Source: DATNPX01 sp036702975
Lineage (GTDB): Bacteria > Cyanobacteriota > Vampirovibrionia > Obscuribacterales > Obscuribacteraceae
NCBI GenBank assembly: GCA_036702975.1
Contig: DATNPX010000049.1
Location: 62,001 to 126,000 of the forward strand
Direction: 5' to 3'
DNA: 64,000 bases
The stretch's first letter is position 1. Each line of letters opens with the position of its first letter. A program made the translations under genes and the position numbers. The notes under the pieces are model-generated. The model was not told the origin of the DNA and made no database searches. It saw only the letters and a program-made list of their open reading frames with translations. Positions 25,971 to 32,831 of the stretch are shown here, one piece after another.

Positions 25971-26291
25971 ATGTCGATAACGTTATTAGAAGATCCGGCC
26001 GTGTTGGCTGATATGACTGCGGTATCTCGCAAGATCCTCGAAGAGGCGAAACGCACAGGAAAGCCGCTAGTCACTCATCGCAACAGGTCCGAATCCAAAA
26101 TTACAACCACAATCGGTGACTACTCGGTAAATCGCGACTATGAATACTTGAACGTCTTTCAGTTCTTTCTCAGTCAGAAGGGCTTAGTCGAAGCCATGCC
26201 AATGCTAGAACGCTACCCTAACCACTATTTCGACAGAATCAACGTCTACAACGAACATCGACTCGATGAACCAACCGACGACGAGGATTAG
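25971..26291 (+). CDS. Small protein of unknown function
   Basis: A 106-residue protein with an AAGGTG site before its ATG. It has an N-terminal helix (DPAVLADMTAVSRKILEEAKRTG) and a middle block with RNRSESKITTTIGDYSVN. The C-terminus is acidic (DEPTDDED). No family recognised. It is the only rightward gene in the replication half, and its stop overlaps by four bases the end of the convergent primase gene. Confidence 0.6.
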   Translation: MSITLLEDPAVLADMTAVSRKILEEAKRTGKPLVTHRNRSESKITTTIGDYSVNRDYEYLNVFQFFLSQKGLVEAMPMLERYPNHYFDRINVYNEHRLDEPTDDED

Positions 26292-27400
26292 TGTCCCAGC
26301 GCCGTCCAAATCTCTTCCGTCGTGCAGCCGTTCCCTGGGCCGCCCGACACGCAGTTAAATAGCTTCGGATCTGCCTTGCTGATCCGCAAATTATCCTCGT
26401 GCCGATCCTCTCCGCGCAAAACACACGACGGACAAGCAGCAATAAAGTCTCGCGAGTCCGATTTCTGGTTCACTTTAACGATTTCTGTGATGAGAGGTCT
26501 TTCTTCTTTGTCGTAATTTTCGGTTACGCGCTTCACCTGCGGTATCACCGGTTTCATGCTCTTCCGAACGGTTGCCGCTATCGATTCCAGGACGCTTGGG
26601 TTGTCGGTGTGCAACTCCGCAATAAAGACCATCTGAGCATCGAACCAATATCCTTCGCCTTCGGGGACGCCTTGGAAGTAGCCGCGTTTGTTGTATCCGT
26701 CCTTTTTGTGGATACCGAGCGGCGCCCGGATTTGGCTCTCCTTCGTCGCCGACTTAGGGAAGAACTCGATCCCTGCACAGTCGATGTTGAGTTGTCGGAT
26801 AAGTTCGCTGTTAAAGTCGATTAGATCGGAAGCCGAGACCGGCCGAGAAAAGAATAACCACAAATGTCCGTCGCGGCCTTCTCGTACAGATTCCCGATAA
26901 GGATGCAGGCCGAGTCGTTCTAAGCCGTCTTTGATTTTCAACAATTCGCCGCTTTCGACATCGCTGTCCCAGCAAGCCCATTTACAGAATCCATCAGAAG
27001 ACAACGCCGGCAGTGATAACGTCTGATAGCCGAGAAGGTGACGGGATAATGCCGTGTTGATCGGGTTGAAATCCTTATCGCCTTCCCGTTTCTTGAAGTA
27101 CTGACACTTGCCGTCCTCTCCAACGCGCTGAACATAATAGAAATCGGTCCGATTGAAGAAGCGCTCTCCGAATGCATTCATTAGCTTTCGTCGCCAAGTT
27201 TGCTCAAGCCTGGATTCTATATCGATCAGATAAGATTCCATACTTTCCACTTTTTCGTTTTCGACTGCGAAAAATTTGTAGAAATTGACCCAAAGCTGTA
27301 AACCCAGTCCATGAGCGGATATGAAGTCTTCTATGTCTTGATCAGACCAGCAAGATTCCATACTTTCCATAGATTCCATGGTTGCCGCAGGAATTAGCAT
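26288..27400 (-). CDS. Primase: archaeo-eukaryotic-type with C-terminal zinc ribbon
   Basis: From ATG 27400 (GGAGG 6 bases upstream, ATGCTAA overlap with the helicase-like gene), a 370-residue protein. The core resembles AEP primases of the TOTE/RepB-like group: ACWDSDVESGEL supplies the metal-binding DxD, SVREGRDGHLWLFF the sGxxH strand, and GIEFFPKSA and IRAPLGIH the later motifs. The C-terminus has a DnaG-like zinc ribbon (CPSCVLRGEDRHEDNL, then NCVSGGPGNGC). With the DUF3987 protein it would start replication of the element. The N-terminus includes the repeated MESMESMES peptide, a by-product of iteron-like DNA repeats. Confidence 0.75.
   Translation of the reverse strand: MLIPAATMESMESMESCWSDQDIEDFISAHGLGLQLWVNFYKFFAVENEKVESMESYLIDIESRLEQTWRRKLMNAFGERFFNRTDFYYVQRVGEDGKCQYFKKREGDKDFNPINTALSRHLLGYQTLSLPALSSDGFCKWACWDSDVESGELLKIKDGLERLGLHPYRESVREGRDGHLWLFFSRPVSASDLIDFNSELIRQLNIDCAGIEFFPKSATKESQIRAPLGIHKKDGYNKRGYFQGVPEGEGYWFDAQMVFIAELHTDNPSVLESIAATVRKSMKPVIPQVKRVTENYDKEERPLITEIVKVNQKSDSRDFIAACPSCVLRGEDRHEDNLRISKADPKLFNCVSGGPGNGCTTEEIWTALGH
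27232..27259 (-). repeat. Iteron-like repeat copy D
   Basis: On the minus strand it reads GAAAAAGTGGAA, AG, TATGGAATCTT. It shares 23 of 25 bases with copy C at 28974-29001, which lies on the opposite strand. The TATGGAATCTT core is common to all four copies. Confidence 0.7.
27351..27380 (-). repeat. Iteron-like repeat copy B
   Basis: On the minus strand, three head-to-tail 9-mers: TGGAATCTA, TGGAAAGTA, TGGAATCTT, then G. It matches copy A (28911-28938) with differences at three positions, on the opposite strand, and encodes MESMESMES in the primase. Confidence 0.7.
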
Positions 27401-29124
27401 TCGACGCCTCCTAGGACGACAGGGTTGACCTCGTAGTAGAAGATAGGTCGCGGACCCTTGCTTACCCGCTGCTTTACTTTGCTGATATAGCCGCCGGCTG
27501 TAAGCAGGGAAAGTGCGTCCTCTCTCCGATCGGTCCAATTCTTGAATTTGTTGTCTTTGGTTAGGAGGGTCTTCTCAAATGTCAAAGAGCCTTGCTCTCT
27601 AATCCATTCCAAGACTTTCAAAGCATCTTTCTGTGCCGGTGTGACTTTGTATTTCTTCCTCTTTCCTCTCATCAATTCAAAGGCCTTCACCGTATGCGGT
27701 ATCAATGCCTTACAGAGAGTGACAGCTTTATTTACACACTCAACCGATACTTCTCGACCAGGCTTTCTTTCGGCAACATGAATCAGACCGGCAATCCGTA
27801 AGCAAGCGCCGTGGAGCTTAGAGGTCCAGTCGGTAATATCCTCAAAGGAACTTCCTTCCCCCTGGTTGGACTCGACGTACTGCCAGAAGTCGGACCAAAC
27901 AGCGAAAGCCGAAGAAGAAAGATATAGCCTTACCGGATCTCTTTGTCCGTTAATACCCAATGGAACTTCGATGCTTAGAAGTTCCTGTATCTTTTCATTG
28001 TAGGTTCGCATCACATCTTCTTTGGGTGTATATATGTCTTTCACGTCCCGACCACCAACGTATGGAGCCGGGAAGAAATAGAAAAATCTTGCGAACAGGC
28101 CTTTATCAAATAGCTTTTTCTTTGCCGGGTTTTTAACCAGATCATCGAGGATGCCGGGCTGCACTACTAACCCAATCGAGAGAGCTGGTTTTGCAACATC
28201 GCACACGCGTCCTTGACGTTTTACCTTTATCGATGCGCCGGCATGACCGCAAAGAAAGGTGTCTGCATTCACGCCATCGGAATACATACCGGCCATGACA
28301 TCAAAGACACCGCCTTCATCCGCCAGTATTGAAGCCGTGCCGTGCTGAGTTGCGAAGCAGGATTGAAGCGCTTCGTCCGTTATGTTCGTTAACCAGACTT
28401 CCGGCAAATGAACTTCTAAAGGCTTTTGTAGTTCTTGATTCTTCGCATCGTCAAGCAGAGAGTTGCGAGCATGAGAATCGTCTGTCTTTGCGGCTTGTTC
28501 TTCGAGTCGCTTTATGACCGCATCTATAACCCTTCGAGTTCGATCCTTTTCTTCTTTGTCGGACTTCAGCTCGCTTCGTTTGATTCTTTCCCATTCTTCA
28601 ACTGGTTCTCGAGCTGCACGTACCACGCCACTCTTATTGCCTCCGACGTTAGCAACTCCACATGTCCATATCGCGAGGCTAGGCTCGTCATATTTATCCA
28701 TCCCGTTTCCGGGCGTAATATCGAATTTCCCCTGAACGCAGGCTGCGATGGTCGCGAGATCCTGAAGAACGATTAGCCCGGTAGGCACCTTCGCGAACTT
28801 TGCATACTCCGAGGCGTGATCAGAAGCCCATTTAGGAAGAGAAGTAGATGGTAGATCTGGTAGACCGTCTCCGATCAAAGTCAACTCGGGCCATTTCTCT
28901 GAGACAGCCGTGGAATTTATGGAATCTATGGAATCTTGGGATGGATGGGCGTTTCCCGGGCTCGCATCAAAAAGTGAAAAAGTGGAATCTATGGAATCTT
29001 GAAATCGATCTGGTATCACTTGCAAGGAGTCCCTGCGCTTGATACCATTTGTGCAGTTATCTGTCTTGTTCGTTTCTTGTAACTTTGCCGCTCCTGCGAT
29101 GGGCGGCATTTTGCTATTCAGCAT
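27394..29124 (-). CDS. DUF3987 helicase-like replication protein
   Basis: From ATG 29124 (an AAGGA site about 10 bases upstream), a 576-residue protein. The segment LPKWASDHASEYAKFAKVP, then LQDLATIAACVQGKF, is the start of the DUF3987 domain, a P-loop helicase-like family in plasmids, phages and genomic islands. A degenerate Walker A, GVANVGGNKSG, and a Walker B-like ILADEGGVFDVM are visible. A C-terminal winged helix (VLEWIREQGSLTFEKTLL) may bind DNA. It overlaps the primase start by seven bases. The N-terminal 70 residues contain two DSIDS stretches, encoded by iteron-like DNA repeats. Confidence 0.82.
   Translation of the reverse strand: MLNSKMPPIAGAAKLQETNKTDNCTNGIKRRDSLQVIPDRFQDSIDSTFSLFDASPGNAHPSQDSIDSINSTAVSEKWPELTLIGDGLPDLPSTSLPKWASDHASEYAKFAKVPTGLIVLQDLATIAACVQGKFDITPGNGMDKYDEPSLAIWTCGVANVGGNKSGVVRAAREPVEEWERIKRSELKSDKEEKDRTRRVIDAVIKRLEEQAAKTDDSHARNSLLDDAKNQELQKPLEVHLPEVWLTNITDEALQSCFATQHGTASILADEGGVFDVMAGMYSDGVNADTFLCGHAGASIKVKRQGRVCDVAKPALSIGLVVQPGILDDLVKNPAKKKLFDKGLFARFFYFFPAPYVGGRDVKDIYTPKEDVMRTYNEKIQELLSIEVPLGINGQRDPVRLYLSSSAFAVWSDFWQYVESNQGEGSSFEDITDWTSKLHGACLRIAGLIHVAERKPGREVSVECVNKAVTLCKALIPHTVKAFELMRGKRKKYKVTPAQKDALKVLEWIREQGSLTFEKTLLTKDNKFKNWTDRREDALSLLTAGGYISKVKQRVSKGPRPIFYYEVNPVVLGGVEC
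28911..28938 (+). repeat. Iteron-like repeat copy A
   Basis: Three head-to-tail 9-mers TGGAATTTA, TGGAATCTA, TGGAATCTT, then G, on the plus strand. It is an inverted counterpart of copy B in the primase gene. Confidence 0.7.
28974..29001 (+). repeat. Iteron-like repeat copy C
   Basis: Reads GAAAAAGTGGAA, TC, TATGGAATCTT on the plus strand, the counterpart of copy D. Copies A and C form a pair inverted relative to B and D. Confidence 0.7.
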
Positions 29125-29183
29125 TCTTCTGTGTTCCTTCTGTATCTGTGTCGTTTGCTCAAAGCGCCCTCCCCAGAGCCCCT

Positions 29184-29417
29184 TTAAGCCAGCGACGTCA
29201 GCGCCTCGTTGACATGTTCTTTCGCGAGCAACAACAAACCTGCCTTCACATCCTCGTCTGTTTCGTGTTCGATCTTTTGGGCGATCGGTTGTAGTTCCTC
29301 GAGCAAATTGGAAAGGTCGCAAATGACACCGATGAGTTGCTCAGTTTCGAGCTGATTTCGTTTGCGCTGCTCTTTTCGCTTCAAGTCTTCGAGCCAGTTT
29401 TTGTTTGGAGTTCTCAT
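29184..29417 (-). CDS. Small helical protein
   Basis: A 77-residue, highly charged helical protein (LEDLKRKEQRKRNQLETEQLIG, then LSNLLEELQPIAQKIEHETDED), probably a coiled-coil oligomer. A GAGGGA site precedes the ATG and the start overlaps the previous stop (ATGA). Co-transcribed in the replication operon. Not a recognised family. Confidence 0.65.
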   Translation of the reverse strand: MRTPNKNWLEDLKRKEQRKRNQLETEQLIGVICDLSNLLEELQPIAQKIEHETDEDVKAGLLLLAKEHVNEALTSLA

Positions 29418-29605
29418 GCTGCATCCCTCAAATAGCTAAAGGAGTTAGCAAAAGCTTCAATGTCTTCGAAAAGAGCTCGGCACGCCGAATCTGCGTCGAT
29501 TGGCGTATTCGCGTAGTGCTTGTACATGTCATCGGCTTGATCGTAGAGTTTTCGAAGACCTTGCCGTAGGTCCCAGAGATCGGCTTTCGCGTTTGAGTTA
29601 AGCAT
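29414..29605 (-). CDS. Small helical protein
   Basis: A 63-residue protein from ATG 29605 with GGAGGG eight bases upstream; a longer start is less well supported. Helical pattern LWDLRQGLRKLYDQADDMYKHY, then ALFEDIEAFANSF. It overlaps the upstream helix-turn-helix gene by 8 bases and the downstream gene by 4, so all are co-translated. No family recognised. Confidence 0.6.
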   Translation of the reverse strand: MLNSNAKADLWDLRQGLRKLYDQADDMYKHYANTPIDADSACRALFEDIEAFANSFSYLRDAA

Positions 29606-29792
29606 CTCTCGAGCCCTCCTCTTCAACTTTCGGCAATAGCGACTGTTCGAGTTCGTCTCGGTCGTATTTTCGGACGCCGTTAACGAGATAGCTTTTGATC
29701 TTGCCGGCTTCTCGTCTGCGATCGACGGTAAGCTCGGAGCAGCCGAGTATCCTGGCTGCTTCCATTCTTCCTATGTATTTTGGTTTATCCAT
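29598..29792 (-). CDS. MerR-like/excisionase-type helix-turn-helix protein
   Basis: From ATG 29792 (GAGGA upstream), a 64-residue protein with IGRMEAARILGCSELTVDRRREAGKI and YLVNGVRKYDRDELEQSL. This is the compact winged helix of the excisionase/AlpA (HTH_17) family, which bind DNA near att sites or regulate element genes. It is the first gene of the run 29598, 29414, 29184, 27394, 26288 and could control that operon or act as a recombination directionality factor. Confidence 0.8.
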   Translation of the reverse strand: MDKPKYIGRMEAARILGCSELTVDRRREAGKIKSYLVNGVRKYDRDELEQSLLPKVEEEGSRDA

Positions 29793-29929
29793 CTTGTCCT
29801 CTTTTGAGTTGGTACTACTGGCGGTTGCGCGCCTGTAGTAACATGATGGTTCAACGAAATACGTCAATCAAGCGACTCAATCGGTAGCGTCGCTCTCCTT
29901 TGCGACGCTACCGATAGCGCTTGATCTAT

Positions 29930-30283
29930 CTAGCAACCTTCCTCAGCGGCCAGCTCTGACAGGCTAGTTGTGATGTCGTGCACTAGGACCATTAAATCCG
30001 AATGCAAGCCCGTAAGCCAATTCTTGAGCCTGAACCACTCATCAAAGTTCGGCTCGATCTTATTGTCTGGTTCGCCGGGCAGATCTCTTTCAAGTTCCCA
30101 GAGACGCCATTTTGTCGACGAAAGAATGTTTTGAATCAGTTCTATAGGCGGTCCGTAGAACTCGGCATCATCCTCTTTATCTTCTTGAGCTTTCTCTTCG
30201 TCAGTCATCTTCGCTCTTCGTTCTAACCATTGGCGGTTAGCCTCAATTGGATCATGTGATTCGTCGTTTGTGGGTGTAAGCAT
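29930..30283 (-). CDS. Acidic protein of unknown function
   Basis: A 117-residue protein from ATG 30283; GGAG lies 12 bases upstream, rather long, so a start at 30331 is possible. The N-terminus is charged (RRAKMTDEEKAQEDKEDDAEFYG) and the rest helical (WRLWELERDL, then LKNWLTGLHSDLMVLVHDITTSLSELA). No family recognised. Confidence 0.6.
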   Translation of the reverse strand: MLTPTNDESHDPIEANRQWLERRAKMTDEEKAQEDKEDDAEFYGPPIELIQNILSSTKWRLWELERDLPGEPDNKIEPNFDEWFRLKNWLTGLHSDLMVLVHDITTSLSELAAEEGC

Positions 30284-30371
30284 TTGGGTTGTTCTCTCCT
30301 TTGTGTATGCGTGTTCCTCTAACAGCCGCATTTACAGCGCCTGTTAAGGGTTTGTATGTGTTGTTTAAGTG

Positions 30372-30626
30372 TTAGGCTGTAGCTCTGCGCGCTTGTGGCA
30401 AAGGCGGCTTTTGATGTGACTCGTATTCGCTAGTTGATCGGCTCTGATGTTGTTCCATGAAGCTGAGAACTATTGATCGCTTATAGCGAACGGTGTTGTT
30501 GATCTTGCTGAATACCGGTCCATTCCCTTCTAGCCGTGCCCGTTCTAGCCAGCCGGGAGAAAGTCCCATTAGTTGCGCCGCCTCCTTAGTTGATAGATAG
30601 CGGTCCGAATCTTGCGATATATCCAT
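30372..30626 (-). CDS. Excisionase-like helix-turn-helix protein next to the integrase
   Basis: From ATG 30626 with a strong GGAGGGC site, an 84-residue protein. STKEAAQLMGLSPGWLERARLEGNGPVFSKI followed by VRYKRSIVLSFM is the typical AlpA/excisionase (HTH_17) winged helix, with a Gln/Ser-rich basic tail. Its place about 320 bases from the integrase stop suits a directionality factor for excision. That role is inferred from family and position. Confidence 0.8.
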   Translation of the reverse strand: MDISQDSDRYLSTKEAAQLMGLSPGWLERARLEGNGPVFSKINNTVRYKRSIVLSFMEQHQSRSTSEYESHQKPPLPQARRATA

Positions 30627-30830
30627 TTGCCCTCCAAAAGAAATCCAGCCAGCCCCGTACAGCAGCACGTTAGGTCCAACCAGGAGATATGTGACGATTT
30701 AAAATCGATGACAACAATATTGCACGGCTTCGGGTAAAATGCAAGGGTATGGTGGCACATATGGTGGCGTCGCGAAAGTCCGCAAACACAGCGCCTGTCT
30801 ATACAATTTCAATCGTATATAGAATTGATA

Positions 30831-30852
30831 GAACATTTTTTTGGGAATGTTC
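30831..30852 (-). promoter_or_regulatory. Inverted repeat between integrase and excisionase genes
   Basis: GAACATT, eight bases, AATGTTC is a perfect 7-bp inverted repeat between the integrase stop codon and the excisionase-like gene. It could be a terminator for the integrase transcript or an operator. Confidence 0.4.
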
Positions 30853-30947
30853 TCATCTTGTCCTGTTCCGAGATCGGGTATGCATGGGCGTCTTTGCCGT
30901 TTTCATTTTCGAGAAGCACCATATTCGCTACCACCCCCTGCTAACCC

Positions 30948-32210
30948 TTACGCTTTCTTCGTTTTCGGCTTCGTTTTCGGCCTGTCGACCACACCCATTT
31001 GTTCGAGCAGATATTTTGAAATAAGCTCCATCGGTTCTCTTAGCTGGTCTACATCAATCTGCACGTACACAGACGCTGTTACATCTTTACTGAGCGTGTG
31101 GTTAAGTAGTGCCTTGGTTTTGTAATAAGAGATGTCGAGTCGTTCAGCCGTTGAGGCAAATACTCGCCGCAAGCTATGCATCGACCACTTAATCCCGGTT
31201 TTTGCCACCACCTTCTCGATAGACTTCTTCGGTTCCTTTATGTGATCCGTTGTTAGTGCCGCCGGAAACACATAAGGATTATCAAGGCGTCGGACGGCAG
31301 ATCGGCGCTGCAACATGTCCACAATAAAGGCTGGAAGAGGTAAAACGAATGCCTTTCCGGTCTTATCCACTTCAGCCGAAATCGCAACTGTTCGAGCCTT
31401 AAGATTCACATTTTCCCATTTGATCGATGCCGCCGCTGATCGCCGAAGTCCTGTAAACAAGCAGAACACGATGTAATCACGGATGGTGTCGTTGTTTAGG
31501 GCGCAAATATTTCCATACCAAGTCTTTAGCTCGTTCGGCTGTATTACTTCATTTCGAGGCGCTACCTTGCTCCATCCTCTATGCAGGCGCGAGAGTTGTT
31601 GAACAGGATTCGCCGGGAAAGGTGTTGCTCCGTCGTCCCCCTCGTATGTGATTGAGCCGAAGTTGAGGATCGCTCGCAGGACGCGCATAGCTTGCGCCGC
31701 CTGTGCCTTTGCACCCCCCGCCTTTGATCTCGGTCCCTCATTGGTGGCAATCTCTCTAAACCGCTCCACAACAGCGTTCTTGGTAATCTCTGTTGCGGGT
31801 CTATCAAGCCAGTCACCGAAACATCGACGCAAAGCACTCTCGTAAACAGCAATCGTCTTCGGACGCAAGCCACCATCTGCAATTCGCGCCTTTTGATAGT
31901 GCTGCCACAAGTCGTTTAGCGTTACCGTGTTCGGGTCGGACTGCTTGAGTTTCGCCGCCGGCACAACACCGCTAGCCATCAAACCCAGTCGGCGCACAGC
32001 CTCCTTACGGGCCTCGTCGAGCGTGACAACGCCGTAATGCCCGATCTTCTCCCGGGCCTTATCTCCATCAACGTAACCTTGGACATAGAAGGTCTTTCTT
32101 TTCTTGCCGACCCGCAAACATAGCCCTCGAACCTCACTGTCGAAGTGGAAACAGTTCTGATCGGAATAGGGAAGGCTGTCGATAAGGGTCTTGGTTAGCT
32201 TGGTCGTCAT
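30948..32210 (-). CDS. int: P4-type tyrosine integrase
   Basis: A 420-residue integrase with the P4 architecture. The arm-binding (DUF4102-like) domain (LTKTLIDSLPYSD, then GLCLRVGKKRKTFYVQGY) comes first, then a core-binding domain, then the catalytic domain. There the pentad is visible: FTGLRRSAAASIKW (Arg), a Lys strand, HSLRRVFAS (His-x-x-Arg), LLNHTL (His) and SVYVQ (Tyr nucleophile). It starts 170 bases inside attR, next to the right arm-like repeats, with AGAGG before the ATG. It is almost certainly the enzyme that inserted the element into tRNA-Pro. Confidence 0.96.
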   Translation of the reverse strand: MTTKLTKTLIDSLPYSDQNCFHFDSEVRGLCLRVGKKRKTFYVQGYVDGDKAREKIGHYGVVTLDEARKEAVRRLGLMASGVVPAAKLKQSDPNTVTLNDLWQHYQKARIADGGLRPKTIAVYESALRRCFGDWLDRPATEITKNAVVERFREIATNEGPRSKAGGAKAQAAQAMRVLRAILNFGSITYEGDDGATPFPANPVQQLSRLHRGWSKVAPRNEVIQPNELKTWYGNICALNNDTIRDYIVFCLFTGLRRSAAASIKWENVNLKARTVAISAEVDKTGKAFVLPLPAFIVDMLQRRSAVRRLDNPYVFPAALTTDHIKEPKKSIEKVVAKTGIKWSMHSLRRVFASTAERLDISYYKTKALLNHTLSKDVTASVYVQIDVDQLREPMELISKYLLEQMGVVDRPKTKPKTKKA

Positions 32211-32250
32211 TACGAGCCTCTGTAGTTGAAAAGTCAGTAGGTCCGAGAAA

Positions 32251-32271
32251 AATGGACCTGATTTGGACCTG
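32251..32271 (+). promoter_or_regulatory. Right arm-type integrase sites
   Basis: TGGACCTGATTTGGACCTG (32253-32271) is an exact copy of 12035-12053, in the same orientation. It lies between the integrase start and attR. Shared repeats inside both ends support arm-type integrase binding sites; they may also regulate the integrase promoter. Confidence 0.7.
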
Positions 32272-32380
32272 TGACAGATCCAAGGCGTTCAGGTAGCATA
32301 ATACAGAAAAGCCCAACTGACTACCTTTTCGAGAGACGCTTGCAGGTAGCTTCAGGTGCGATTCTGTCAGAATTTTCTTA

Positions 32381-32425
32381 TTTGGGAGCAGTAGGTCGCA
32401 GGTTCAAATCCTGTCGTCCCGATAT
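32381..32425 (+). repeat. attR: 45-bp direct repeat of the tRNA-Pro 3' part
   Basis: A perfect copy of 11920-11964 without the tRNA's 5' half, so it does not encode a tRNA. It marks the right end of the element. Confidence 0.97.
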
Positions 32426-32447
32426 TTTGAAACTGAGTGTTAGCGGG

Positions 32448-32470
32448 CATCGCCGAAGGGCGATGTTTTT
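32448..32470 (+). terminator. Terminator beyond attR (homologous to the tRNA-Pro terminator)
   Basis: CATCGCC, GAAG loop, GGCGATG, then five T residues. It sits 22 bases past attR, as its counterpart (11987-12010) sits 22 bases past attL, and the flanking bases are also similar (CGGGCATCG before, T-run, ATT, GGGTAG after). Confidence 0.8.
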
Positions 32471-32831
32471 ATTGGTCGGGTAGGCGAATAGTCATTTAAC
32501 CCAATTTGAACCCAATCGAGGTGTGCCAATTTTAAGCAGCCATACTTCGCTGAGCACCCTTTACCAATGCGTGACAACATTCTTAGTGGTGTAGTACCAA
32601 CATGAAAAGCGCCCGACGAAGTTCATCCGAGACCAAAACTAGTCACGCAGTTTGAGTTACCCCCAATGAGATGCCACCAAATGTAGCACCGAGCCAACAC
32701 TCCGATCAGGCGCCGAAAGACTCGTCAGGTCGAGGTCTTGAGGCTTTCGGAGCTTGTGCTGGAGGATGCCAGAAAACGGCATATATGGCAATCGATTCGA
32801 CACAAAAGGTGACACAAGGAAAAGCCTGCAC
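32471..32831. other. Intergenic region beyond attR, about 360 bp
   Basis: Contains paired arm-like repeats at 32498-32518 (AACCCAATTTG then AACCCAATCG), placed 72 bases past attR just as the element's left arm sites are 67 bases past attL. The rest, including an ORF at 32671-32889 (+), shows no ribosome site or recognisable product. Confidence 0.6.

Larger units (their letters stand above)
11920..32425. mobile_element. 20.5-kb integrative element in tRNA-Pro
   Basis: The element is bounded by a perfect 45-bp repeat of the tRNA-Pro 3' part. It has a P4-like integrase reading away from the right end and matching 19-bp arm-like repeats near both ends (12035-12053, 32253-32271). Gene content: dGTPase-like and helix-turn-helix pair, phage ejection-like block, transglutaminase-like protein, second tyrosine recombinase, small membrane proteins, serine resolvase, Abi/HEPN protein, primase and DUF3987 replication genes, and two helix-turn-helix proteins. 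I recognise no capsid, portal, terminase or conjugation gene. A phage satellite or integrative defence island is the best description; self-transfer is not supported. Confidence 0.93.

Noticed and set aside
32341..32425. A second tRNA-Pro gene at attR
   Set aside because: Only the 3' half from the anticodon loop is present; the 5' acceptor and D arm are missing.
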